In this document: positions 33,281 to 41,426 of the stretch, piece by piece
How the letters are laid out: each line of letters opens with the position of its first letter
Numbering within the stretch: the stretch's first letter is position 1
Assembly: GCA_963930955.1 (NCBI GenBank)
Contig: OZ006967.1
Span: forward strand, 62,001-126,000
DNA: 64,000 nucleotides
Direction of reading: 5' to 3'
Origin: Scatomonas sp963930955
GTDB taxonomy: Bacteria; Bacillota; Clostridia; Lachnospirales; Lachnospiraceae
Notes under the pieces: model-generated
What the model was told of the DNA's origin: nothing
The model's input: the letters and a program-made list of their open reading frames with translations, nothing else
The model's database searches: none
Position numbers and translations under genes: made by a program

Positions 33281-35128
33281 ATGGCGCAGATAACAGGAAA
33301 ACGCCCTTCTGACCTGAAAGGTACCCTGAAAACCCTTCTTAGCTACCTGGGCCGCCACAAATTCCTGCTGTTTCTGGTGGGGCTCCTGGCCTCTCTCAGC
33401 GCCCTGGCCAACCTGCTGGGCACATACATGCTGAAGCCCATTATCAACCGCTACATTGTGCCGGGAGACATGCAGGGCCTGATCTTCGGGGTTGCCGTCA
33501 CCGGGGCCATTTACGGAACCGGCGCTCTTTCTTCCCTGGGCTATACCCAGATCATGGTCCGGGCTGCCCAGAAGGTAGTTTTCGAAATCCGCAGGGATCT
33601 GTTTCACACTATGGAAAGCCTTCCCCTTGGCTACTTTGACACCCATCCCCACGGGGATATTATGAGCCGCTATACCAACGATGTGGATACCGTTTCCGAC
33701 GCCCTGAACAACAGCTTCGCTATGGTGATCCAAAGCTTTATCCAGATCATCGGAACCCTGGCCCTGCTTTTTCTCCTTAACTGGCAGCTTTCCCTGCTGG
33801 TAATCCTGGGCTATGGAGCCATGTTTCTCTATATCCGGTTCAGCACCAAAAAAAGCAGGTTTTTCTTTCTTCAGCAGCAGGCCTATCTGGGAGAACTGGA
33901 CGGATACATGGAAGAAATGATCGCAGGCCAGAAGGTAGTAAAAGCCTTTAACCGGGAAGCTGCCAATCTGAAAACATTCCGGATAAAAAACCAGCTGCTG
34001 CGGCAGGCCGGCACCAAGGCGGTTGGCTACTCCGGCACTATGATTCCCATGGTGGTGAGCATCTCCTACATCAATTACGCCCTGGTAGCCATACTGGGAG
34101 CTGTAATGGCCATCCGCGGCATGACCGATGTAGGAAGCCTGGCCAGCTACCTGGTCTTCGTCCGCCAGGCAGCTATGCCCATTAACCAGTTTACCCAGCA
34201 GTCCAATCTGCTGCTGGCGGCTCTTGCCGGCGCGGAGCGTATTTTTCAGCTGATGCGGGAGGTTCCCGAAACCGATCTGGGAAAAGTAGTTCTTTCCCCG
34301 GTTCTGGAAACCCCGGAGGGAGTCCTTCGCAAAGCAGACCGGCGGACTGGCTGCTGGGCCTGGGAAAATCTGCAGGACCATACTCTGACCCGGCTCCGGG
34401 GCGACGTGCGCTTTTACAATGTAGTATTTGGCTATACGCCGGAAAAAACCATTCTCCACAACATCAGTCTTTACGCCAAGCCCGGACAGAAAATTGCATT
34501 TGTGGGCTCCACAGGGGCCGGCAAAACCACCATTACCAACCTGATCAACCGCTTCTACGACATTGAAGGAGGGGTCATTACCTACGATGGCATCGACATC
34601 CGGGAAATCCGCAAGGATTCCCTGCGGCGGTCTCTGGCCATTGTGCTTCAGGACACCCATCTTTTTACCGGAACCATTGCGGACAACATCCGTTTCGGCA
34701 AGCTGGACGCTTCCCTGGAGGAAATTCAGGCCGCCGCCCGCCTGGCCAATGCCGATTCCTTTATCACCCGGCTTCCCCAGGGATATGATACCCTGGTTAC
34801 CGGGGACGGCAGCAACTTATCCCAGGGACAGCGCCAGCTTCTGGCCATTGCCCGGGCCGCTGTAGCGGATCCCCCGGTGCTGATCCTGGACGAAGCCACC
34901 AGCAGTATTGATACCCGCACGGAAGCCCTCATTGAAAAGGGTATGGACCGGCTCATGGAGGGAAGAACGGTATTTGTCATCGCTCACCGTCTCTCCACGG
35001 TCCGGCGCTGCAACGCCATCCTGGTGCTGGAACAGGGCCGGATCGTGGAACGGGGCACTCATCAGGAGCTTCTGGCTCTGAAAGGAGAATACTATCAGCT
35101 GTATCACGGAATGAAGGAGCTCTCCTGA
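33281..35128 (+). CDS. ABC exporter subunit B (catalytic half of heterodimer)
   Basis: 615 residues with six helices and a nucleotide-binding domain. Walker A GSTGAGKTT and Walker B LILDEATSSID are canonical, but the signature reads LSQGQRQL. In a heterodimer this weakened signature faces subunit A's degenerate Walker motifs, so the two deviations are complementary. The ATG at 33281 follows AAAGGAGG. An insert at about residues 340-370 precedes the nucleotide-binding domain. Likely substrates are drugs, peptides or lipids. Confidence 0.92.
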   Translation: MAQITGKRPSDLKGTLKTLLSYLGRHKFLLFLVGLLASLSALANLLGTYMLKPIINRYIVPGDMQGLIFGVAVTGAIYGTGALSSLGYTQIMVRAAQKVVFEIRRDLFHTMESLPLGYFDTHPHGDIMSRYTNDVDTVSDALNNSFAMVIQSFIQIIGTLALLFLLNWQLSLLVILGYGAMFLYIRFSTKKSRFFFLQQQAYLGELDGYMEEMIAGQKVVKAFNREAANLKTFRIKNQLLRQAGTKAVGYSGTMIPMVVSISYINYALVAILGAVMAIRGMTDVGSLASYLVFVRQAAMPINQFTQQSNLLLAALAGAERIFQLMREVPETDLGKVVLSPVLETPEGVLRKADRRTGCWAWENLQDHTLTRLRGDVRFYNVVFGYTPEKTILHNISLYAKPGQKIAFVGSTGAGKTTITNLINRFYDIEGGVITYDGIDIREIRKDSLRRSLAIVLQDTHLFTGTIADNIRFGKLDASLEEIQAAARLANADSFITRLPQGYDTLVTGDGSNLSQGQRQLLAIARAAVADPPVLILDEATSSIDTRTEALIEKGMDRLMEGRTVFVIAHRLSTVRRCNAILVLEQGRIVERGTHQELLALKGEYYQLYHGMKELS

Positions 35129-35446
35129 CTCCTTCTGTTCCTGCAGGGGACGTCTTCTGTGCACAATGCCAGGAGATGTCCTCTGTACCCCGTCAAAAAT
35201 CACAAGGATATATTCCCTCACAGCAGATCTTTTGTATATATTTTCTATTTTTTCTTATTTTCTCCATTCCATTTCTTATTATTTTCTTAAAAATCATAAT
35301 TTTTCTTAAAACCTTCATGATTTTCCTATTTTTTTCACAATTACATTGTATAATAAGAGCCGGTTGTGGACAGAGATGGATTTCTGCCCACGGAGGAGCC
35401 GCCTGCCTGGCAGGCATATGAAAAAAATTATATAAAGGAGCGCACT
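35129..35446 (+). promoter_or_regulatory. 318-bp gap with promoter and two-hairpin leader of glycosyltransferase gene
   Basis: After the ABC genes come two similar 16-base stretches (GACGTCTTCTGTGCAC and GATGTCCTCTGTACCC), then a very T-rich tract (about 35225-35340). TATAAT at 35349-35354 is a good -10 box without a clear -35. The leader has hairpin GTGGACAGA/TCTGCCCAC (35366-35391, one mismatch) and GCCTGCC/GGCAGGC (35401-35415), then AAAGGAG before the ATG. Confidence 0.4.
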
Positions 35447-36712
35447 ATGGTTGGATTTATTTCGATGTTCAATTTCATCCTGCTGCTGCTGTTCAGCAGC
35501 TGCTACTTGTACCAGGTGGTGTATGTGCTGATCGGACTGTTCAAAAAAGATAAAAAACCCCGGACGCCGGCCAGGCCCCATCGGTTCGCGGTTCTGATCC
35601 CGGCCAGAAATGAGGAAACCGTCATCGGCGGTCTTCTGGAAAGCATCCGCAGACAGGATTATCCTCTGGATCTGATCTCTGTTTATGTCATTGCTGACAA
35701 CTGTACGGATCATACAGCGGAATGTGCTGAGAAATTCGGCGCCCGGGTAATCCGGCGTTTCAATCAGGTTCAGGTTGGAAAAGGATACGCCCTGGACTAC
35801 GCCCTGAAACAGATCCAAAAGGAAAAGGGCATAGAGTATTATGACGGTTTTCTGGTTTTTGACGCGGACAACGTTCTGGATCCCCATTATTTCAGCGCCA
35901 TGAACGAAACCTTCTCCCAGGGCTACGAGATCCTCACCAGCTATCGGAATTCCAAAAATTACGGCACCAACTGGCTTACTGCCGGTTACGGCCTTTGGTT
36001 TATCCGGGAATCCCGCTTTCTCAACGGCGCCCGCATGAAAGCCGGCACCAGCTGCGCCATTTCCGGCACAGGGTTTCTGGTTTCCTCCAAAGTCATTCAG
36101 GAAGATAAGGGCTGGAAATATCATCTGCTTACGGAAGACATTGAATTTTCCACCGACCATATCATCCGCGGATACAAGATCGGCTACTGCAAAGACGCCG
36201 TTCTCTACGATGAGCAGCCGGTTACCTTCCGGGCTTCCTGGAACCAGCGTCTCCGCTGGACCAAAGGCTTTTATCAGGTGTTTGCCCACTACGGCAGGGG
36301 ACTGCTTGGGGGCATATTTAAAAAACACAGTTTCCAGTGCTATGATATGCTGATGGTCATCGCGCCGGCAACTTTGATCACCCTGACCTCCTTTACCGCC
36401 AACCTGGTCTTTGCCCTGGCAGGACTTCTGGGCGGAAACCCGGTCCTGGCAGAAACCGCCGCGGCCTCTCTGGGAGGCTGTCTGGCCAGTATTTATCTTT
36501 CCCTGTTCCTCTTTGGAGCTGTGACCCTGGCGGCAGAACAAAAACAGATTTACTGCCCCAAATGGAAACAGATTCTCTATCTGTTTACCTTCCCGGTGTT
36601 CATCTTCACCTACATTCCCATGTCGGTGGCCGCCTTAAAGAAAAAGGTAACCTGGACCCGGATTCCTCATACGATTCTCTGTTCCGCGGATCAGATCTGC
36701 GGCAGAAAATAA
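35447..36712 (+). CDS. Membrane glycosyltransferase family 2, processive-type
   Basis: 421 residues. One N-terminal helix is followed by a GT-A domain with VLIPARNEE, the metal-binding DADN (about residue 145), TEDIE and the product-binding QRLRW motif; the last three mark processive hexosyltransferases of the cellulose synthase/NodC type. Two to three C-terminal helices follow. No partner gene for a polysaccharide is nearby, so the product is unknown. It converges with the M15 peptidase gene, stops three bases apart; its terminator lies within that gene. Confidence 0.9.
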   Translation: MVGFISMFNFILLLLFSSCYLYQVVYVLIGLFKKDKKPRTPARPHRFAVLIPARNEETVIGGLLESIRRQDYPLDLISVYVIADNCTDHTAECAEKFGARVIRRFNQVQVGKGYALDYALKQIQKEKGIEYYDGFLVFDADNVLDPHYFSAMNETFSQGYEILTSYRNSKNYGTNWLTAGYGLWFIRESRFLNGARMKAGTSCAISGTGFLVSSKVIQEDKGWKYHLLTEDIEFSTDHIIRGYKIGYCKDAVLYDEQPVTFRASWNQRLRWTKGFYQVFAHYGRGLLGGIFKKHSFQCYDMLMVIAPATLITLTSFTANLVFALAGLLGGNPVLAETAAASLGGCLASIYLSLFLFGAVTLAAEQKQIYCPKWKQILYLFTFPVFIFTYIPMSVAALKKKVTWTRIPHTILCSADQICGRK

Positions 36713-36715
36713 ACC

Positions 36716-37591
36716 TTAAACGCCGGCCAGAGCCCGGATGGTGGCATATCCCGCCACTCCATCTTCCTCCAGGCCGGCGTTTTTCTGAAAACTCAGGACT
36801 GCGTTTTTGGTTCCTGTTCCAAAGATCCCGTCTACCCCGTCCGGGTTTACCTGCCGCAGCAGCAGCAGGATCTGAAGAGCCCGCACCAGTTCCCGGCGGT
36901 TCCCGTACTCCACGTAACGGCCTCTCAGAGCCTGATCCGACCGGGTCCCCCAGATTCCGTCTACGGCAAGCCCTGCCTGTTCATCCATATTCAGAGCCTG
37001 CTGAACCGCCTGGATCCCTGCCGCCCTGGAAGCGGGCCCGTAGAATCCATCCGGCTCCAGCCCTGCATTTACATAATTGTTCAGATGGATCTGCCCATCC
37101 CGCACCAATAAAGAGCTGCCCTGGGAAGGTGCTTTTTCATCCCCCTCCCCGGCTCTCCAGGATGCTTTAAAATTCGCGAATGTTCCGTATCTCTGCTTCA
37201 GCAGAGCCGGTGTATCTCCCCAGTCCGGCAGATACAGATGAGGCCGGTCCGGAAAATCTTTCCAGTCTCCGCCCCAGCCCAGTCCCAGGGATTTTCCCAG
37301 TGTGCCTACCCGTTGAAAAAAATGGTCATCGTCATAGGCATGGCCGGAGACATTCTTAAAGAAATCAAAGGCGATTCCCCACTGGTGCTGGCTGGAATAA
37401 CTGCTTCCCGGGGCGTTGGTTACAATCGCCCCCGGCGCTGTCCGCCCCTGGGCGTAAAGGGCATCCTGCTCCTCCGGGGAGCGGAAGCATTCTCCGATTC
37501 CCAGAGCCAGCCCCTCCCCGGCGCAAAGCTCCTGCAGCCGGGATAGAGCGGTCTGCAGTCTCGGGTGCAGCTGTGATACATTTCTTCCCAT
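36716..37591 (-). CDS. M15-family peptidase with peptidoglycan-binding domains, endolysin-like
   Basis: 291 residues. The N-terminal M15 (L-Ala-D-Glu or D-Ala-D-Ala peptidase) domain has the zinc ligands in SSQHQWGIAFDF (His69, Asp76) and RPHLYL (His118). After a linker (about 145-165), two peptidoglycan-binding modules follow, with DGIWGTRSDQAL and DGIFGTGTKNAVLSFQ. There is no signal peptide or membrane segment, as in phage endolysins such as Ply500 that need a holin to exit. The only holin seen is 29 kb away. It may be a domesticated lysin or act in the mother cell. Confidence 0.85.
   Translation of the reverse strand: MGRNVSQLHPRLQTALSRLQELCAGEGLALGIGECFRSPEEQDALYAQGRTAPGAIVTNAPGSSYSSQHQWGIAFDFFKNVSGHAYDDDHFFQRVGTLGKSLGLGWGGDWKDFPDRPHLYLPDWGDTPALLKQRYGTFANFKASWRAGEGDEKAPSQGSSLLVRDGQIHLNNYVNAGLEPDGFYGPASRAAGIQAVQQALNMDEQAGLAVDGIWGTRSDQALRGRYVEYGNRRELVRALQILLLLRQVNPDGVDGIFGTGTKNAVLSFQKNAGLEEDGVAGYATIRALAGV
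36718..36784 (+). terminator. Terminator of glycosyltransferase gene inside the convergent coding region
   Basis: An 11-bp GC-rich stem AAACGCCGGCC/GGCCGGCGTTT, with an inner GTGG/CCAC stem and a T-run, lies entirely within the last 23 codons of the convergent peptidase gene. Confidence 0.7.
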
Positions 37592-37638
37592 AAATACATT
37601 TACCTCCCATGTATCCTATGATCCTGGGAGGTAATTTG

Positions 37639-38193
37639 TTAAAGGGACTCTATGTACTTTTTACAGGTTTCCATGATCTGCAGAAGAATCCGCAGATCTT
37701 TCAGCGGTTCTCCGGTCTCCATGGAGTGATTGGCATCCTCCGTAATATAAAGAGGCAGTTCTTTTTCCCTGCAGCCCTGCCGGATGACTTCCGTGGATGC
37801 CCAGGGATCTCCGGTTCCGTGAAAGACGATTCCGTTCCGGTCCATAAACGAAAAACTCTGTTCCACAGGGGTGAAAAATATATTATCTGTTTTCAGCCCC
37901 CGGTTTTCCCCATAGGCAGCGGCCACCGCCGTACCCACGCTTTTGGATACGAAGAGAATCTTTCCGTACTGCCGCCAATTTATATCCGCCAGCAGCTTCT
38001 CCGCCTGATCCAGGGCGCTGTGAAAAGCTCTTGCCATTTTCTTCTCGTCGCCCTTGATCCCGGCTTCAAAGCCCCCGTAGGGAACTTCCCGGATCTGGTA
38101 TCCCTGGTCCGCAGCCAGTTTTTTTCCATAATATAACAGAGGCTTATCACAGTGATACCCGATCCCCGGAAAAAACACCGCTAATTTCTTCAT
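37639..38193 (-). CDS. Small alpha/beta hydrolase-like protein
   Basis: 184 residues from the ATG at 38193. It begins KKLAVFFPGIGYHCDKPLLYY and has an FVSKSVGTAVAAAY segment resembling a nucleophile elbow (Ser within SKSVG), then GTGDPWAS and DANHSMETGE with candidate Asp and His. Intracellular esterase or thioesterase is likely; the substrate is unknown. It starts 16 bp after the STAS-kinase stop and is probably co-transcribed with it and with the HD hydrolase. Confidence 0.7.
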   Translation of the reverse strand: MKKLAVFFPGIGYHCDKPLLYYGKKLAADQGYQIREVPYGGFEAGIKGDEKKMARAFHSALDQAEKLLADINWRQYGKILFVSKSVGTAVAAAYGENRGLKTDNIFFTPVEQSFSFMDRNGIVFHGTGDPWASTEVIRQGCREKELPLYITEDANHSMETGEPLKDLRILLQIMETCKKYIESL

Positions 38194-38209
38194 GGTTCTA
38201 CCCCGTCTT

Positions 38210-39385
38210 TCAGAATTCCAGGGAATCCACTTCCCCCAGCAGCTCCGCCAGATGCTCCCGGCACTTGGCCACAATGGCGCTTCCCTCCGGGCTGTCCTGT
38301 CCCATGCGGCGGATGGTCCGGCGCATAAGCCGGGCATAGCCCACTACCATAGCTTTCTTCTCTACCCGGCTGATTTCTTCCGGGTCTTCCGTGCCCAGAT
38401 AAAGGGACAGGGATTTCTTCCAGATCCGGCACATGGTCTCATAGGAAAGCTTCATAAACTTCTCCGCGGACTCCCGGTTCATTTCCCCGAAGCCCACAAA
38501 GCCCAGGTACATGGAAGCCAGTTCGAAAACCGGATGGCCAAAAGAAAGGGTGTCCATATCAATCAGCAGCACTTCTCCGTCCTGTACCTCCACATTGTTG
38601 GTGTGGTAGTCACCGTGGATCATGGTATGCCGCTCCGGCACAGCCAGGATCAGATTTTTCAGCTTTTCTCCCTGCGCGGCAGGCAGATATTCCTGCAGGA
38701 AGGCCGCCCAGTCCAGGGCCACCGCCTTCATATCTGTCATATCCTCCGGGGAAACTTCCGTGCCGTGAATCTTTTTCAGCAGGTCTACAAACTGTTCCAC
38801 GTAAAGATCCAGTTTCTCCGGTTCCGCGGCAATGAGTTTGGAAAAAGACTTGGCGTTCAGCAGTTCAAAAACGGAACCATACCCCTCTCCTACCCGCACT
38901 ACATCATAGGGAATCGCCGTGGGGATTCCCAGAATCAGAGCCTTCCGGGCCAGTTCTCTCTCCCGGCGGATCTCCGGAAGGGCATCAGGATTCCGGTAGA
39001 CCTTCACCACCGTATCCGGATCATACCGGTAAACCACGCCGTTGGAGCCCTCCCCCAGAACCTCGCAGCCTTCTACGGAAAAGCGGCGGTAAGCCTTTTC
39101 TACGGGCATCATTTCCGTAAAGCCCGTCATTTCCAGGATCTCGTATACTTCCGAAGAGACATTCAGGATTTTAAGCTCCGGATCCCCCTTTCGGATCCGC
39201 AGGATCACCCGCAGACCGGCGCTGGATATGTACTCCAGCTTCTCCGCGTCGATAACAACCGAACTGTGGGGATGGCTTCCGGCAAAATCCGCGATTTCCT
39301 TTTCTGCCGCCGCTGCATTGGAAGAATCAATACGTCCCTCCAGCCCCAGGCGGAGCACCTGATTCTCACAAGATAACTGTACCAT
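38210..39385 (-). CDS. STAS domain fused to aminoglycoside/choline-kinase-like phosphotransferase
   Basis: 391 residues in two parts. Residues 1-105 form a STAS domain of the anti-sigma-antagonist type, with the phosphorylatable Ser region in EYISSAGLRVIL (Ser54/55). Residues 106-391 form a protein-kinase-like fold: GEGSNG loop (111-116), Lys128, HGDYHTNN (257-264, catalytic Asp259) and the metal-binding LIDMDT (Asp276). The kinase half resembles the TIGR02172 family. A single polypeptide with both may couple a small-molecule or protein kinase to partner switching; that is inference. Confidence 0.85.
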   Translation of the reverse strand: MVQLSCENQVLRLGLEGRIDSSNAAAAEKEIADFAGSHPHSSVVIDAEKLEYISSAGLRVILRIRKGDPELKILNVSSEVYEILEMTGFTEMMPVEKAYRRFSVEGCEVLGEGSNGVVYRYDPDTVVKVYRNPDALPEIRRERELARKALILGIPTAIPYDVVRVGEGYGSVFELLNAKSFSKLIAAEPEKLDLYVEQFVDLLKKIHGTEVSPEDMTDMKAVALDWAAFLQEYLPAAQGEKLKNLILAVPERHTMIHGDYHTNNVEVQDGEVLLIDMDTLSFGHPVFELASMYLGFVGFGEMNRESAEKFMKLSYETMCRIWKKSLSLYLGTEDPEEISRVEKKAMVVGYARLMRRTIRRMGQDSPEGSAIVAKCREHLAELLGEVDSLEF

Positions 39386-39391
39386 AAATCT

Positions 39392-39958
39392 TTATCCTTT
39401 CTCCTCAAAAATAATTTTGATCAGCCCGTCGTATTCTTTCCAGGCCGCCGTTTCTTTCAGATCATCCAGCGTTTCCGCAATGGCTCGGTAATACCAGTGA
39501 TGGGCCCGTGGGTCCTTCTGGTGAAAAATTTTCCACATTTCTTCTCCCCGGGTCTTCTGCAGCCGGTAAAGAGAGCGGAGATTGGAGAGTTTATCCCCCA
39601 GAAGCAGAATGCCTGCCCCCGGATCCTCCGCCTCCTGCAGTTTGCGGATCCCTTCCTCCTTGCGGATCTTCCAGGAATCCTCCGGAGGCAGCTCCCGGCG
39701 CTTATCCTCGGTTTCCGTGTCCACCAGAGCGGCTACCCGGGCTCCAAACCGTTTCTTTATTTCCTCCAGGCTGACCCCTGCGTCCTCTACCGTATCGTGA
39801 AGAACCGCGGCAGCCAGCACCTCCTGGTCGTCGGTAATGCTGCCCGCAATGGCCGCCGCCTCCAGAGAATGGAGAACCGCCGGTTCCCCGGCCCCTTTTC
39901 TTTTCATCCCGTCAAAAGCCTCAGCGGCAAATGCCACGGCTCTGCTTAATAGCTCCAT
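39392..39958 (-). CDS. HD-domain phosphohydrolase, small alarmone hydrolase (MESH1)-like
   Basis: 188 residues consisting of one HD domain. Metal ligands His30, His54-Asp55 and Asp122 (GDKLSNL) and the ED pair in HDTVED (58-59) follow the RelA/SpoT hydrolase pattern and that of MESH1-type single-domain ppGpp hydrolases. There is no synthetase, TGS or ACT domain. It lies six bases before the STAS-kinase gene, so the three genes probably form an operon. Hydrolysis of (p)ppGpp is plausible; another nucleotide is possible. Confidence 0.8.
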   Translation of the reverse strand: MELLSRAVAFAAEAFDGMKRKGAGEPAVLHSLEAAAIAGSITDDQEVLAAAVLHDTVEDAGVSLEEIKKRFGARVAALVDTETEDKRRELPPEDSWKIRKEEGIRKLQEAEDPGAGILLLGDKLSNLRSLYRLQKTRGEEMWKIFHQKDPRAHHWYYRAIAETLDDLKETAAWKEYDGLIKIIFEEKG

Positions 39959-40045
39959 ATTCTTTCCTCTCTCTGTGAATCTTTTTCAAATACAAGAAAT
40001 CCGAACCTCTCCCCTCTCGGAGAAAAATCCGGATACTCTGTACAG

Positions 40046-40118
40046 TGGACCCAAAGGGACTCGAACCCTCGACCTCTCGGATGCGAACCGAACGCTCTCC
40101 CAGCTGAGCTATGAGCCC
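40046..40118 (-). tRNA. tRNA-Ala (CGC anticodon)
   Basis: A complete cloverleaf: acceptor GGGCTCA with TGGGTCC, including the G3-U70 pair that identifies alanine tRNA, D-stem GCTC/GAGC, anticodon loop TTCGCAT (anticodon CGC), T-arm GAGGG-TTCGAGT-CCCTT. Discriminator base A; the CCA end is not encoded. Confidence 0.93.
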
Positions 40119-40169
40119 ATATATTATTTACAGGAAGCCCGGACCCTGCCGGGTCCCAGGATTTCCTCC

Positions 40170-41330
40170 CTATTCTGTATCTGCGGAACTCTCTTCCGTA
40201 ATAACGGCCTGATCCAGAATCCGATCCAGCACCGCCTGCATCATGGAATATTCCCAGACCGTGTCTTCCCCGTAGGCGGACAGCAGGCTTTCTTCATCTA
40301 CCCCGTAGATAGCCGCCAGTTCCTCCACTTGCGCCTGATATTCCTGACTGTCGGAAGTAAGTCCCTCCGCCTCCGCCAGGGCTTCCAGCATCAGACGGCT
40401 TTCCGCCGCGCTTCTGCCGTACCATTCCCTCTGTTCCTGGTAATCCGCCTCTGTCATACCCAGAGCTTCCAGATAATCCGCCAGTTCCATTCCATAGGAA
40501 GACGCGGCGCTTTCCGCATCCGCATCGTACTGTTCCATAGCGCGATCCACCAGATCCCTGGGAAGCTGATGGAAAACGGAGCTCTCATGAATCTGATTCC
40601 AGGCATCCTGCTGCATAGCATACACAGCCTGACTCTCCTGGTTCTGCAGCAAATCCTCCCGCACGGATGCCCGGTAAGCCTCCGCGGTGGTGATCTGGCC
40701 TTCTGTGATCTCCGTCACCCAGGCATCGGTAATATCCGGCACTCTGCGAATGGACTGAAGGGTAATGGTGAAGACCACCGGTTTCCCCTGCAGGCTTTCT
40801 TCCTCATATTCCTCCGGAAAAGCCAGATCCAGTTCTTTGGTTTCTCCGGTCTTCATGCCCAGAATGCCTTCCTCAAAACCTTCGATCATACGGCCGGCCC
40901 CCAGCACCAGATCATAGCTGTCGCTGCTGCCGCCTTCAAAAGTTTCTCCGTCTACCCGGCCCTCAAAAGCAATGTTAACCGTGTCTCCCTCCCGGGCTGC
41001 CGCTTCCGGATCCGAAACCTCCTCCGGAGAGGCTGTGCTGCGGATGTAGCTGTCCACCTCTTCCTGGCTTACCTCCACGGAAGTTCTGGTGAGTTTCAGG
41101 CCCTGGTAGTCTCCCAGCGAAATGCAGTCCGCCAGCTGGTACCCTCCCTCTACCAGAGGGATCGCCTCTGTATTCTCTTCTGTCTCTGATCCGGCGGAAA
41201 CTTCTCCGCTCTTGGAATCGGAAGAAACGCTGCTTCCGCTCTCCGTTTCGGGCTTATCCTGACCGCTGCACCCGGCCAGAGCCAGGGCCGCCGCCAGACA
41301 GAAAACTGCCGCCAGTCTTTTTTTCTTCAT
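40170..41330 (-). CDS. Lipid-anchored trigger-factor-like peptidyl-prolyl isomerase/chaperone
   Basis: 386 residues. A signal peptide with lipobox LALAGC (Cys21) and an acidic Ser-rich linker precede an FKBP-type isomerase domain (about 95-195, with GDTVNIAFEGRVDGETFEGG, GAGRMIEGFEEGILGM). The C-terminal helical arm resembles trigger factor (about 200-375). The ribosome-binding N-terminal domain is missing. It is therefore an extracytoplasmic folding factor, comparable in role to PrsA but of another fold. It has its own promoter at 41383-41411. Confidence 0.85.
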   Translation of the reverse strand: MKKKRLAAVFCLAAALALAGCSGQDKPETESGSSVSSDSKSGEVSAGSETEENTEAIPLVEGGYQLADCISLGDYQGLKLTRTSVEVSQEEVDSYIRSTASPEEVSDPEAAAREGDTVNIAFEGRVDGETFEGGSSDSYDLVLGAGRMIEGFEEGILGMKTGETKELDLAFPEEYEEESLQGKPVVFTITLQSIRRVPDITDAWVTEITEGQITTAEAYRASVREDLLQNQESQAVYAMQQDAWNQIHESSVFHQLPRDLVDRAMEQYDADAESAASSYGMELADYLEALGMTEADYQEQREWYGRSAAESRLMLEALAEAEGLTSDSQEYQAQVEELAAIYGVDEESLLSAYGEDTVWEYSMMQAVLDRILDQAVITEESSADTE

Positions 41331-41382
41331 GTGTCATCCTCTCTTACGCCCTGCCGGGATCCGGCCGGACTGAAAATGGAAC

Positions 41383-41411
41383 CTTATATATCATAGCACA
41401 ATCTTTTTCAA
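41383..41411 (-). promoter_or_regulatory. Promoter of the trigger-factor-like lipoprotein gene
   Basis: TTGAAA (41406-41411) and TATAAG (41383-41388) with a 17-bp spacer, about 50 bp before the start codon. Confidence 0.5.
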
Positions 41412-41426
41412 AATGGAAGAGGGCAT

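Noticed and set aside
33209..34660. 483-codon open frame opposite the second ABC exporter gene
   Set aside because: The exporter has all motifs on the plus strand; the antisense product is composition-driven.
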